Positions 10,265-19,800 of a stretch of 45,189 nt of DNA are shown one piece after another. The stretch covers positions 1-45,189 of the forward strand of contig CABYSN010000004.1 of NCBI GenBank assembly GCA_902521645.1. The letters are read 5' to 3'. The position numbers and the translations under genes were made by a program. The stretch's first letter is position 1. Every line of letters starts with the position of its first letter. This DNA comes from Planctomycetota bacterium. GTDB taxonomy: Bacteria; Planctomycetota; Phycisphaerae; Phycisphaerales; SM1A02. A model generated the notes under the pieces. The model was not told where the DNA came from, made no database searches, and saw only the letters and a list, made by a program, of their open reading frames with translations.

Positions 10265-11656
10265 ATGTCAACGGTCAGCATCTCGGTTTGCAGCACTTCC
10301 GCCATTCCGGTCTCATTGAGAGCGGCCTGGGGAATGCGCTTTGCCCTGGGCTTTCTGCTCACGGTCGTCCTCTGGGGCATCTGCTATTTCGTGCTCATGG
10401 GGCCCGGTGTTCTCGTCGGTGATGTGCTCTTCACGATGATGTGCTTCTGCATTCTTCCCGGAGGTCTCCTCGCGGGTCGTTGGCGGGCGATGATCGATCC
10501 GCGATCGAACTCCGCGGTCAAGTCAGGATTCATCGTCGGGTTTCTCTGTGCCTTCTTCAATCTGCTGATCGTGGGAAGCATGTTCCAGGAGGGTGCCAGC
10601 TCGATGGAGATGGCAGGATGGCTTTTCGGTCTGTTCGCGATCTGTTCAGGTCTTGGGGCGATCGGGGGAGCGATCTCACTGACCACCCCTGCGGCATCGA
10701 TCGATCGGATTCCGTCGCCCTTGGGACTTCTTTCTTCCGTGCTTGCCTCGGCGATCCTTCTGCTTCTGATGAGCGGTGGTCTCGTCACCGGTCTCGAGGC
10801 CGGACTGGCCGTTCCCGACTGGCCGGGCTCCTTCGGGCACAACATGCTTCTGTATCCGATGCGGGAGATGACCGCGGACACCGGCGTCTTCTTCGAGCAT
10901 GCGCATCGCCTCTATGGAATGCTTGTGGGCACGGGTGCGCTGACGCTGCTGGTCTTTGGAATCCTCAATGATCAGCGAAGCTGGATCCGCTGTCTGGTGG
11001 TCGTGCTTCTGGCGATGATCTGCCTGCAGGGCCTGATGGGTGGGTTGCGTGTCACCGAGACCAGCACTCTGCTCGCTCTTGTCCATGGCGTCTTCGGGCA
11101 GCTGGTGTTCACCATCGCGCTCCTGCTCGCCGCCTTCACCACCTACCGATGGCTCTCGACGAGGTCCAGCGCGGAGCATCCTGCCGCCGGCGCCGACCGT
11201 CCGTTCGCCTTCGCGTTGGTCATCTGCCTGGTCGGGCAGCTCATCTTCGGGGCCTGCGTGCGACATCTTCAGGTCATGGCGACCGATGGCGCCGGTCTGG
11301 ACATCCCCTATTGGGCGGTGATGGTTCACATCATGCTGGGCGTCCTGATCTTCGCGATCGCCACTCTGCTCGGTTTCAGGTCCGGCTCCCTCTATCGATC
11401 GATCCCTCTCCTCAGACTGCTCGGTACGGCCCTGCTCCTGGTGGTCTCGATCCAGCTCCTGCTTGGGATCGTCGCTCTCGTGGCCGTTTCCGCTCGTGCC
11501 GACTCGACGCCCCCCATCTGGGAGGTCATCTTCACATCGATGCACCAGGCGACAGGAGCTCTCCTGCTGGGTCTTTCCGCGCTGTTTCTGATCTGGCATC
11601 TTCGGCTGGTGAAACCCGAGACGACCGATGATGCCAGTGTCGCGGCCGTCCACTGA
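10265..11656 (+). CDS. ctaA: COX15/CtaA family heme A synthase with N-terminal extra TM region
   Basis: LVTGLEAGLAVPDWPGSFG, EHAHRLYGMLVG, MVHIMLGVLIF, MHQATGALLLG; about 150 aa hydrophobic extension before the CtaA core. Start could be as late as 10334. Confidence 0.85.
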   Translation: MSTVSISVCSTSAIPVSLRAAWGMRFALGFLLTVVLWGICYFVLMGPGVLVGDVLFTMMCFCILPGGLLAGRWRAMIDPRSNSAVKSGFIVGFLCAFFNLLIVGSMFQEGASSMEMAGWLFGLFAICSGLGAIGGAISLTTPAASIDRIPSPLGLLSSVLASAILLLLMSGGLVTGLEAGLAVPDWPGSFGHNMLLYPMREMTADTGVFFEHAHRLYGMLVGTGALTLLVFGILNDQRSWIRCLVVVLLAMICLQGLMGGLRVTETSTLLALVHGVFGQLVFTIALLLAAFTTYRWLSTRSSAEHPAAGADRPFAFALVICLVGQLIFGACVRHLQVMATDGAGLDIPYWAVMVHIMLGVLIFAIATLLGFRSGSLYRSIPLLRLLGTALLLVVSIQLLLGIVALVAVSARADSTPPIWEVIFTSMHQATGALLLGLSALFLIWHLRLVKPETTDDASVAAVH

Positions 11657-11671
11657 CGAATCGCAGCGTCG

Positions 11672-12073
11672 TCAATTCCATCGAACCAGGCGGAATGCTG
11701 ATTCCGGGGGCCGGGCCTCCGAACTTTCGTCGGTCCAGGCTTCGAAGACGGCGGTGACTTGTTCGCGGGTGCCATTGAGTTCCGCCTCGTAGGTGCGGGC
11801 GATCTCCCAACCGACGTTCCAGTCCAGTGGATCCGTCGTCTCTGGTTCGATCGAACGAACCATGCGTTGTTCATGGCCTTCCTCATTGAGTGTCTTTTCG
11901 ACCTCCATGAGTCCCATGCCTTCTCGGAGCATCATGGAGAGGCTTGAGGCGGCGTCGGCCAGTTCGCCCATTTTCGTGGGGTCATCCTCTTGAAGGTGGT
12001 GGGTATCGACCTTTTCCAGGGCCATGCCACATGTGAGGACGGTGAGGGAGATGATGGAGAGTGTCTTGAGCAT
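11672..12073 (-). CDS. Hypothetical exported protein
   Basis: 133 aa ORF with signal-peptide-like N-terminus (MLKTLSIISLTVLTCGMALE); no family recognised. Confidence 0.6.
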   Translation of the reverse strand: MLKTLSIISLTVLTCGMALEKVDTHHLQEDDPTKMGELADAASSLSMMLREGMGLMEVEKTLNEEGHEQRMVRSIEPETTDPLDWNVGWEIARTYEAELNGTREQVTAVFEAWTDESSEARPPESAFRLVRWN

Positions 12074-12280
12074 GGATGGAATCCTGAAGAGGGCGTTTTT
12101 GGCCGAATCAACTCGGCTTCATCAGCATTCCGGCGATATTGGTGGTTTCTCTCAGCATCTTCAGAGCTTTTTTTCATTTGGGGGTCCCCCGGCCCCAGTC
12201 GCTCGAGACCTGCCCTCGTCCGACCGCCTCTTCCGGTCATGGCCTCCTGATGCAGGATCAAGGTCGGATTTCGACCAGGA

Positions 12281-13624
12281 TCATTTCCTGATCGGCTTGA
12301 GTACCTCTTCCAAGGCGAGAATGCTGTACGCCGTGGTCAAGACCGCTTCCGATTCCAGCCATCGATCCTCGGAGTTGACCCAGGATCCATCCGATCTTTG
12401 AAGGCCATGAAGTCGTTCGACGAGTTCCTCTCTCCAATCGTGGACGACACCGTCCTCGGTCTTGATGGTCTTCCAGCCTGCGGCGGACAGTGCTCGTGAG
12501 AGCGCGTGGAAGTAGTAGTAGAGACCCTGTTGACCGACTCCCGGATTCTCTTCGAGTGTCCAGTTCCTTCTTATCCAGTCCATGGCGGCATCGACTCTGG
12601 GGTCATGCTCATTCAGGCCCGCGTGGAGGAGACTCTTGAAGCCCGCGTACGTCATCGAGCCATAGGATCGAAGTCTTCTCGGATCCGATTCAAGAAGAAG
12701 TTCTCCGTATCGACCTTCGCCGACATATTGACTGGCCATCGACTCTCCACCATTGGCGGGGGTGTAGATGAAGCCTCCATCATCCGAGCCTGCCTGGGCC
12801 CATGGTGACGGATTGGTCGCCTTGAGATTCTGGCTTCTGCTGACGAACACCAGCGCCTCCTGAATCGCTGGGTCTTCGGGACTGACACCGGCATCATGCA
12901 ATGCCTCGAGCATCATCTGAGTGTTGGAGAGATCCGGGCGCCCGTGTCTTCCGTATCCAACGCCTCCATACCAGTCCTCTTCGGGGCTGATCTGATCCTC
13001 CGCTCGCCACTGGGATGATCTGAGCCATGTGATCGCTTCCTGCATGCGGTCATGTTGCTGCAGATCGCCCAGGCTCGACAGCCCCGAGACGATGGTCGAT
13101 GCGACGTAGGTTCCGATCTTTCCACCCTTGCTCGGATTGAAGTCCTTTGACGCCAGTCCCGTGCCCATGATGATCCCGTGCGTGACTTTCTCGAGTGCCT
13201 CGGTGGATCTTCCCGTTTGCGCGAGAGCCTTCATGACCAGTGCGGACACCGCGAGATCGACCGGAACGGCTTCCTCCCAGTCTGGTTGGTTGGTGGGTTG
13301 TGCCCGACTCTGAATCAGCCACAGACCGTTCTCATTCTGTCGACTCATCAACCAGGCCAGACCTTCATCGATCATCCGCTTCGCATGTTCCGCAGTGGCC
13401 TTCGTGAGGTCGCACGATTCATGGTCCTCGGTGATGCGGTGGACCGCGGGTCCGATCGACGTCACCCCGGAGGCCGCCGGCGGAGGGGAGGATCGGGTGA
13501 TCTTCTGCCTGTCGATGGGCTGTGCCATCTCTTCCGCGTCCTGGGAGAATGCCTGGGTGCCCGTGGCGGCACCGATTGCGATCGTCCCTGCGAGGAGCAG
13601 GGCTCCATCATGTCTCCGCTTCAT
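12281..13624 (-). CDS. Prenyltransferase/squalene oxidase repeat-containing secreted protein
   Basis: Signal peptide; alpha/alpha-toroid repeats (GLAWLMSRQNENGLW, WLRSSQWRAEDQ, GLQRSDGSWVNSEDRWLESEAVLTTAYSILALEEV). ATG 13624 forms an ATGA overlap with the upstream gene. Confidence 0.8.
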   Translation of the reverse strand: MKRRHDGALLLAGTIAIGAATGTQAFSQDAEEMAQPIDRQKITRSSPPPAASGVTSIGPAVHRITEDHESCDLTKATAEHAKRMIDEGLAWLMSRQNENGLWLIQSRAQPTNQPDWEEAVPVDLAVSALVMKALAQTGRSTEALEKVTHGIIMGTGLASKDFNPSKGGKIGTYVASTIVSGLSSLGDLQQHDRMQEAITWLRSSQWRAEDQISPEEDWYGGVGYGRHGRPDLSNTQMMLEALHDAGVSPEDPAIQEALVFVSRSQNLKATNPSPWAQAGSDDGGFIYTPANGGESMASQYVGEGRYGELLLESDPRRLRSYGSMTYAGFKSLLHAGLNEHDPRVDAAMDWIRRNWTLEENPGVGQQGLYYYFHALSRALSAAGWKTIKTEDGVVHDWREELVERLHGLQRSDGSWVNSEDRWLESEAVLTTAYSILALEEVLKPIRK

Positions 13625-14739
13625 TCGACCCATCCATAACACAGGTGCTCCGCGGACTGTGCGCCATCTCCGAAACTCAGGGTCGTCGTGAAGAGACCCT
13701 TCGGCGTGTCGGGGGCGACCGAGATCATCGTCGTGATCAGGATGTCGTTCCCATCCGGTTTTTCCTCTGAGATAAATGCCGTGATGAGCGGATTGCTGCT
13801 GGTCACCGAGGTGATCGGGCGTCTCAGTTTCTTGAAGACCACTTCGATGGGGACCATGTCTCCAGGCGGGATCACCCCTGCACTCGATCTGAAATCACTC
13901 ATGGGCAGCCTTGGAGTGACCTTGGTGCAGGGATCGTGCCTGACTCGAACATCGAACAATTGGGCCTTGGGGTGATCGGTTCTCACGATCCAGTAGGGGG
14001 GGATCTTCTCGCATGAAAGCGCCGAGAAGTCGTAGCGCACACGATATTGATTTCGCGGTGCATCCTTGTCCGGATCGAAACCGACGAACAGGGGCGGTCG
14101 GCCCATGATGGACAGCACTGAAAACGGCTTCTTGTCGACTGATTCGAGCAGAACGCTTCCCGTCAACTGTTCCGGCTTCTGGCGGTTCTCCCTCACCGGG
14201 AGGTAGGAAGGAACGGAACGGACCCCCCAGCTGTTCTCCGCGATCAGATTGATCTTGGCGAAGCGACCGTATCCAGCCACCTGCATCTGTACGATCGCCT
14301 TCCTTATTCCGATCGAGCGATTCGTCTTCATCGAGACCGGCACGGTGATCGATCCACGAGCTGGGACCACCTTGCCTGCCAGGTCCACCGTGGTGCAGGT
14401 GCAACTGGGTTTCGCGTTGACGATCGTCAATGGTCTGTCCGAGGTGTTTGTCAAGATCACTTCGGTTTCAAGCGTGCTGCCCGGTTGAACCACCCCGAAA
14501 TCCACCGGTTCGGGCATCACCACGATCGGAGGGGTCTGAACGGTGGGGGTTCCCTGTGCGTTTCCGGCGGGGCTGGCCGGACTCTTCGCGGGGGAGGATG
14601 CGCTTGGCGGGCTGTTCGTTGTCGAGGGCGTCTTGTTCGCCTTTTCTGAATCACCTCCAGTGCAGGCGAGAAGCAGGCTCATGACGATGCCGCCCAGACC
14701 GATGATGAATGGTGTCTTGTGCGTGCGTTTGAGGATCAT
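13621..14739 (-). CDS. DUF1573 domain-containing lipoprotein
   Basis: MILKRTHKTPFIIGLGGIVMSLLLACTGG lipobox; VDFGVVQPGSTLETEVILTNTSDRPLTIVNAKPSCTCTT. Confidence 0.82.
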   Translation of the reverse strand: MILKRTHKTPFIIGLGGIVMSLLLACTGGDSEKANKTPSTTNSPPSASSPAKSPASPAGNAQGTPTVQTPPIVVMPEPVDFGVVQPGSTLETEVILTNTSDRPLTIVNAKPSCTCTTVDLAGKVVPARGSITVPVSMKTNRSIGIRKAIVQMQVAGYGRFAKINLIAENSWGVRSVPSYLPVRENRQKPEQLTGSVLLESVDKKPFSVLSIMGRPPLFVGFDPDKDAPRNQYRVRYDFSALSCEKIPPYWIVRTDHPKAQLFDVRVRHDPCTKVTPRLPMSDFRSSAGVIPPGDMVPIEVVFKKLRRPITSVTSSNPLITAFISEEKPDGNDILITTMISVAPDTPKGLFTTTLSFGDGAQSAEHLCYGWVE

Positions 14740-14830
14740 TCCGTTCTCCGGTGGTTTGGGACTTGATGCTACCAGCCATTCTGCTTCCGGGAGGCACAGG
14801 TGGGGTCCTCTTGGCGGTAGAGTGCCTTTC

Positions 14831-15862
14831 ATGAAAGCATTGCAGATACGTCGTCAAGGAGAGCCTGTCGCCGAAAACGTCGTCTTGAACGACGACTGCC
14901 CCCGTCCCGAGCCAGGCACAGGCACGTTGCGGGTTCGCACCGAGGCCTCGGCATTGAATCAACTCGACTTGTGGGTTGGAAGAGGGGTTCCCGGCTTCGA
15001 TGTCGCGTATCCCGCGATTTCGGGTTCTGATGGCGTCGGCATCGTCGATGCGGTCGGGGATGGTGTCTCCGAGGAGTGGCTTGGCCGACGGGTGATTTTG
15101 AACGCCGCCGTGGTCGAGTCTTCCTCGCCACGCCCAGACGACGCAGAGCCCGCGCCCGGGACGCACATGATCGGTGAACATGGTCCCGGCACGATGGCGG
15201 AATTCTTCGTGGCCCCGGTTGGAAACGTCTGTGACATCGGTGATGTCGATCCGCTGGAAGCGGCCGCTTTCGGCCTGGTCCATCTGACCGCATGGCGCAT
15301 GCTCGTCACTCGCGCGAACCTCCGGCACGGCTCGACCGTGCTGATTCCGGGAATCGGCGGGGGGGTGGCTCTGGCACTCCTTGGAATCGCTCGCTGGCAT
15401 GGTTGTCGGGTGATCGTCACCAGCCGTGATCAGTCGAAACTGGATCGTGCGATCGAACTTGGTGCCGACGAAGGGGTTCTCGACGATGGCGGTGATTTCT
15501 CCAGGACGATCCGTGGAATGACCCATCGCAGAGGTGTCGACGTGTGTGCTGACTCCGTCGGTCAGGCCGTGCACACCGCCTGTCTCAAAAGTCTTGCTCG
15601 AGGGGGCGTGTTCGTGACCTGTGGGTGCACGAGTGGACCGAAGGCGGAGACCGATCTTGCTCGAATCTTCTGGAACCAATTGACCGTGATGGGTTCCACC
15701 ATGGGGGGGATGGCGGAATTTCGTGAGGTGCTCAGTCTGTTGCGCAATGGTCTGCTCCGACCGACCATCGATTCGATCCATTCCAGTCGGGAGGGAGCGA
15801 AGGCGTTTGCCCGACTTGAATCGGGTGCTCAGTTTGGAAAGGTCGTGATCGACTGGCGCTAG
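14831..15862 (+). CDS. MDR-family zinc-type alcohol dehydrogenase / quinone oxidoreductase-like
   Basis: MKALQIRRQGEP..., PAISGSDGVGIVDAVG, TVLIPGIGGGVALALLGIARWHGCRVIVTSRDQSKLDRAIELGAD. Confidence 0.9.
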   Translation: MKALQIRRQGEPVAENVVLNDDCPRPEPGTGTLRVRTEASALNQLDLWVGRGVPGFDVAYPAISGSDGVGIVDAVGDGVSEEWLGRRVILNAAVVESSSPRPDDAEPAPGTHMIGEHGPGTMAEFFVAPVGNVCDIGDVDPLEAAAFGLVHLTAWRMLVTRANLRHGSTVLIPGIGGGVALALLGIARWHGCRVIVTSRDQSKLDRAIELGADEGVLDDGGDFSRTIRGMTHRRGVDVCADSVGQAVHTACLKSLARGGVFVTCGCTSGPKAETDLARIFWNQLTVMGSTMGGMAEFREVLSLLRNGLLRPTIDSIHSSREGAKAFARLESGAQFGKVVIDWR

Positions 15863-15868
15863 CCACTT

Positions 15869-15886
15869 CTGGCGCTCATGCGCCAG
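15869..15886. other. Hairpin CTGGCGC-TCAT-GCGCCAG immediately downstream of the MDR gene
   Basis: Perfect 7-bp inverted repeat 3' of the stop codon, no clear U-tract. Confidence 0.4.
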
Positions 15887-16270
15887 TCCCGGGGTTCCAA
15901 CGCTCTGGGGCCCCGTCCAAGGTTCAAGTGAGTCCGATAAAAGCATATTCGAGCGTTTTTTTTCAAAAACACCTCGCGTCGTCTTTTCAATTCGAACCTG
16001 CAACCATTGTCCTATGAGCTCCAAAGGGGGGTTTTTTTGGAGGCTCGCTTTTCTCGTTCTCAGGAGCTCCTGAGGGGCTCTGAAACCTCTTCATTTTCCC
16101 TGCTTGGTGTTTGGTGCTTGTGCAGTCATGAGATACGCTCGTGTATGCGTATTCAGGATGTGGGTACAGGATGTCAATCCGAAACGTTTGTATTGGCCCC
16201 ACACCGTCATTTGCCCGTATCCATATCCTTATGGACTATCAAGAGATTTGAAGATCTGGAGGACTCTTAA

Positions 16271-18238
16271 ATGAGTAACTATTCTTTCATCGCCGGTGCA
16301 GCCGTTCTGGCTTGTACGTCCGGCTTGGCCTTCGGCCAGTGTGACGTTGATCCGTCCACGGCGACATTCCAGCAGAATGATCCAACCGTCTGTGGTGGTG
16401 ATGATCCTGCAAACGACCCGAACTATGGCTGTGTCACGCCACCCGCCGAAACTGGTGGTATCCAGGACATCGGCGTGCTTTCCGCAGGTGACACCGTCGT
16501 TGCCGGTACATGTGGCTTCTCAGCCGCACTTGCGACCGACTACGACAACTACAACTTCGAGCTGACCCAGCCCGGTTTCCTCACCTACACCGTTCGAACC
16601 GACCTCGACGGTCTGGGTACTGAAACGTCACCCGGCATCGTGGTGCTCACCGGTGCTCAGTCCCTCGACTGCGCCACCAACGAACTCGGTGGTTTCTACC
16701 TCATGCCATGTGATTCCCAGCCCTGGGGCGTCGACGTCCTGACGCAGCCCGGACGCTACGGCATCGAGGTCTGGAACTTCGATGATGGAAGTGGTTACAC
16801 GCTCTCCGACTGCTCCACCGAGTACTCGGTCACGATCTCCTTCACCCCACTGGCATACGCCGAGTGCGGTGACCCCGCTTCAGGCAACTGCACCGAAGTC
16901 ATCGCTGGTGTCGGCGGCTGTCAGGACGTGTCCTGCTGCGAATTCGTCTGTGACCTCGACTCCGCATGCTGCGAGACCGAGTGGGATGCGTTCTGCGTCC
17001 AGTTCGCAGTCGACGGCTGTGGCTTCTACATCTACGAATGCACCGATCCCAACGCTACAGTCGCCAACGACTGTGTTGGTGGTGCGGTCTCCTACGCGGT
17101 TCCCGGCGACGACTCCGTCGCCGTGTCATTCGACACCACCGGTTGCAACACCGACGGTCCTCCTCAGGATCAGTGTGGTTCGGGCGTCGGCTTCGAACAG
17201 CTCCAGAACGACATCTGGTACGTCGTTTCGACCGACATCGATGGCTTCCTCTCCGCTTCCACCTGCGACGGTGGTGCTGAATGGGACACCAAGATCGCGG
17301 TCTACAACTACGATGCCGCCAGCTTCGATCCTGCGTCACTGCCGGATCTCTATCTGGCATGCAACGAAGACTGTGGTGACGCATTCTTCGCTTCAAGCGT
17401 CCAGTGGGAAGTCACTGCTGGTACCACCTATCTCGTTCGAGTCGGTGGCTACGATGCGGCTTCGTTCGGACCCGGCGTGATGACTCTGACGAGTGCTTCA
17501 CTGCCCACGTTCGTCTGTGATGCACCTGTTGATGCAGTGTCCGTCACTCAGAACGCTGATCCGACCGTTGCAGAAGGCGGCGTCTCCTGCGCTGGTGGTG
17601 GCATCACCACTGCCAACGAGTACGCTCGTAAGTTCCTCAGCCGTCCTGCGGAACTCATCGGTTGCGTCGACTTCGGCGTCAACAACGGCGGTAGTGCACA
17701 GCTCTCCTCCATTCGAATCTTCGCTGATTCGGACGCCGGAGCGGCTCCCGTGCTCGCCAGCATGACCGAGATCAATGGCACCGAGGTCTACATCCCCGGT
17801 GGCGGTTACCAGGGTCTGGTCACCGTGTCCTATGAAGCTCAGGTTGAAATTCCTGACGGCACCAACGTCGTCGTGGTCTATGACAGTGTGGCCAGCACAG
17901 ATGGTTTCAGCACCATCGGTGCCAACCAGCTTGGTGAGACCAGTGAGACCTACATCCGTTCCGACGCATGTGGTATCGCTGACTATCTCGCATACTCAGC
18001 CATCGGGTTCCCCGGTGTTGCCTGGGTGATGGACTACAAGACCTGGGATGGTGGCGGACCCGTCACCTGTACCGGCGACCTCAACCTTGACGGTGAAGTC
18101 AACGGTGCCGACCTCACGATCCTGCTCGGCAGCTGGGGAACCAACGACCCTGTCGCTGATCTCTCCGGTGACGGTCTTGTCGGCGGTGCCGACCTGACCA
18201 TCATGCTCGGTAGCTGGGGCTCCTGCCCTGCGCCGTAA
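16271..18238 (+). CDS. Secreted Cys-rich protein with C-terminal dockerin-like double Ca-loop motif
   Basis: Signal peptide ([15 protein letters not shown]); Cys motif [26 protein letters not shown]-terminal [22 protein letters not shown]...[23 protein letters not shown]. Confidence 0.9.
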   Translation: MSNYSFIAGAAVLACTSGLAFGQCDVDPSTATFQQNDPTVCGGDDPANDPNYGCVTPPAETGGIQDIGVLSAGDTVVAGTCGFSAALATDYDNYNFELTQPGFLTYTVRTDLDGLGTETSPGIVVLTGAQSLDCATNELGGFYLMPCDSQPWGVDVLTQPGRYGIEVWNFDDGSGYTLSDCSTEYSVTISFTPLAYAECGDPASGNCTEVIAGVGGCQDVSCCEFVCDLDSACCETEWDAFCVQFAVDGCGFYIYECTDPNATVANDCVGGAVSYAVPGDDSVAVSFDTTGCNTDGPPQDQCGSGVGFEQLQNDIWYVVSTDIDGFLSASTCDGGAEWDTKIAVYNYDAASFDPASLPDLYLACNEDCGDAFFASSVQWEVTAGTTYLVRVGGYDAASFGPGVMTLTSASLPTFVCDAPVDAVSVTQNADPTVAEGGVSCAGGGITTANEYARKFLSRPAELIGCVDFGVNNGGSAQLSSIRIFADSDAGAAPVLASMTEINGTEVYIPGGGYQGLVTVSYEAQVEIPDGTNVVVVYDSVASTDGFSTIGANQLGETSETYIRSDACGIADYLAYSAIGFPGVAWVMDYKTWDGGGPVTCTGDLNLDGEVNGADLTILLGSWGTNDPVADLSGDGLVGGADLTIMLGSWGSCPAP

Positions 18239-18295
18239 GGCACTGATCGGAGTCGATGTTCCTTCCGGAACGTCGACGCACACATCATGAATTCC

Positions 18296-18323
18296 AGCAC
18301 CCTCGACTTCGGTCGGGGGTGCT
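18296..18323 (+). terminator. Putative terminator hairpin after the Cys-rich dockerin-like gene
   Basis: AGCACCCTCGAC-TTCG-GTCGGGGGTGCT, then GTGCTTTTG. Confidence 0.55.
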
Positions 18324-18374
18324 GTGCTTTTGAGTGCACGTTCTGTCTTGTTCATCCCTCGTCGAGATCATGAA

Positions 18375-18401
18375 AAGCGCACGTCATCGTGACGTGCGCT
18401 T
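18375..18401 (-). terminator. Putative terminator for the sigma factor/hypothetical pair (minus strand)
   Basis: Perfect 12-bp stem AAGCGCACGTCA-TCG-TGACGTGCGCTT; minus-strand read-out continues into TTTC. Confidence 0.6.
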
Positions 18402-18422
18402 CACAGGATTCGATTCTTCCGT

Positions 18423-18839
18423 TCAGTCCTCGCGACTCATCCGCTCGAGGGCTCGTTCAGCCACGGCATGGAGCGGTCCCGGCAACTGGGTGTCATTGCG
18501 CAGGTCCGTGAAGGCACGAATCAACCGTTCCCGGCTCTGGGTCGTGATGATCCGATCATGGAAGACGAAGGCGCCCGCAATCGAGATGGCATACAGTCGT
18601 GCGCCCAGGCGTCGATCCGATACGGTCTCGCCCTGGACTCGCAGCTGTTTGAAGACCCGCTTGAGGGTTCGGAATTCATCCAGAGTCGTTTCCGCCGAGG
18701 TGAGCGCGGTCACGGCATCGGTCTTCTCTTCGAGAGCATCCCTGACAAGCCAGTTCGCGAGCATGAAAAAGGGGTCGACGTCCGTCTCCATCGCCCATTC
18801 GATTGGTTGTTTCATGCCTGTCTGTGTCGAATCATTCAT
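18423..18839 (-). CDS. Hypothetical helical protein, partner of the sigma factor gene
   Basis: 138 aa ORF starting 3 bp after the sigma factor stop; no recognised family. Confidence 0.75.
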   Translation of the reverse strand: MNDSTQTGMKQPIEWAMETDVDPFFMLANWLVRDALEEKTDAVTALTSAETTLDEFRTLKRVFKQLRVQGETVSDRRLGARLYAISIAGAFVFHDRIITTQSRERLIRAFTDLRNDTQLPGPLHAVAERALERMSRED

Positions 18840-18842
18840 CGC

Positions 18843-19676
18843 TTAATTTCCAAGTGCCTTGAAGAGTTCGCGAAGTTCGAGAGAGGGGTCCTGATTTTCA
18901 GGAAGGGTGTCTCGAACATTCAGGAGTAGGGTTCGTGCAAACCGTCTTTTCGCCGTGACCAGGTAGTTGGAGACCTGGGGCAGCCCGTTGAGGTTCCATT
19001 TGGCGGAAAGCTCCTCATGTGGAACCGGCTTCGCGCCTGTGAGGCAAGGGTCCAGCACACGATGCTTGAAGATGTCCCAATGGGCGCCCTGTCCGTTGGC
19101 GATCAAGGCTGCCTTGGTCTCTTCCGAGCTTCTGAGAATCAGTTCATCGATCCATCGGATGTTGAACGCCGATTCCGCAGTCAGATTCGCCTGATCCGCC
19201 ATTTCCATCGCGTAGTGCGCGTCCAGACTGCCTGGTGGACCGCTCTCAGGTGATCTTCTTTTCGTGGTCTGTTTTCTGTAATCGTCGGCAAGGTAGTTTC
19301 TGACCGAACTGAGCAGAAGCGAGCGAAAGCGGCCTCTCGCCTCTTCGGCTTTGGAAAGAAGATCTCTGCCGAGGAAAACATCGCAGATGAATCCCTGAGT
19401 GAGATCTTCGGCAACCGCGACCGAACGTCCCGAAGCCCTTATGAAAGCGAAGATCGCCGGCCAGTATCTCCTGGTGAGCTCTTCTCGACTTCCCTTGGTG
19501 GTCGGTGAGTTCTCGTTGAGTGCATCGCCGATCATCGTCCAGCAGGTGGCCGTCGTGCTGGGGTTCGCGGGTTGATCCCCCTCGCCTTCCGGGATCTTGA
19601 GCCAGTCGTCGAGGGGGCGTTCCTGAGAAGCCTCCTGAATCTGATCTTTGTCCGAGATGGTGTGCTTCTCCGCCAT
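18843..19676 (-). CDS. ECF-like RNA polymerase sigma factor
   Basis: TRRYWPAIFAFIRASGRSVAVAEDLTQGFICDVFLGRDLLSKAEEARGRFRSLLLSSVRNYLADDYRKQ: sigma-70 region 2-like. Confidence 0.78.
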   Translation of the reverse strand: MAEKHTISDKDQIQEASQERPLDDWLKIPEGEGDQPANPSTTATCWTMIGDALNENSPTTKGSREELTRRYWPAIFAFIRASGRSVAVAEDLTQGFICDVFLGRDLLSKAEEARGRFRSLLLSSVRNYLADDYRKQTTKRRSPESGPPGSLDAHYAMEMADQANLTAESAFNIRWIDELILRSSEETKAALIANGQGAHWDIFKHRVLDPCLTGAKPVPHEELSAKWNLNGLPQVSNYLVTAKRRFARTLLLNVRDTLPENQDPSLELRELFKALGN

Positions 19677-19800
19677 ACCTCAAGTGATACGTATTTCAGG
19701 GGGAGAGTTCGACTTGATTTGATTCCTACGTTCAAAAAAAGAGATGAAACCGCCTTCAGATCGTCTCAGAGGCTTCTTTCACGCCGTCTTTGCAACGGGG

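Noticed and set aside
10676-11653. 325-aa minus-strand ORF opposite ctaA
   Set aside because: Highly charged Glu/Asp/Gln/Arg-rich complement of a membrane protein gene, a typical artefact.
14651-16024. 457-aa minus-strand ORF opposite the MDR oxidoreductase
   Set aside because: Antisense to a clear family member, no recognisable motif, and extends over intergenic DNA.
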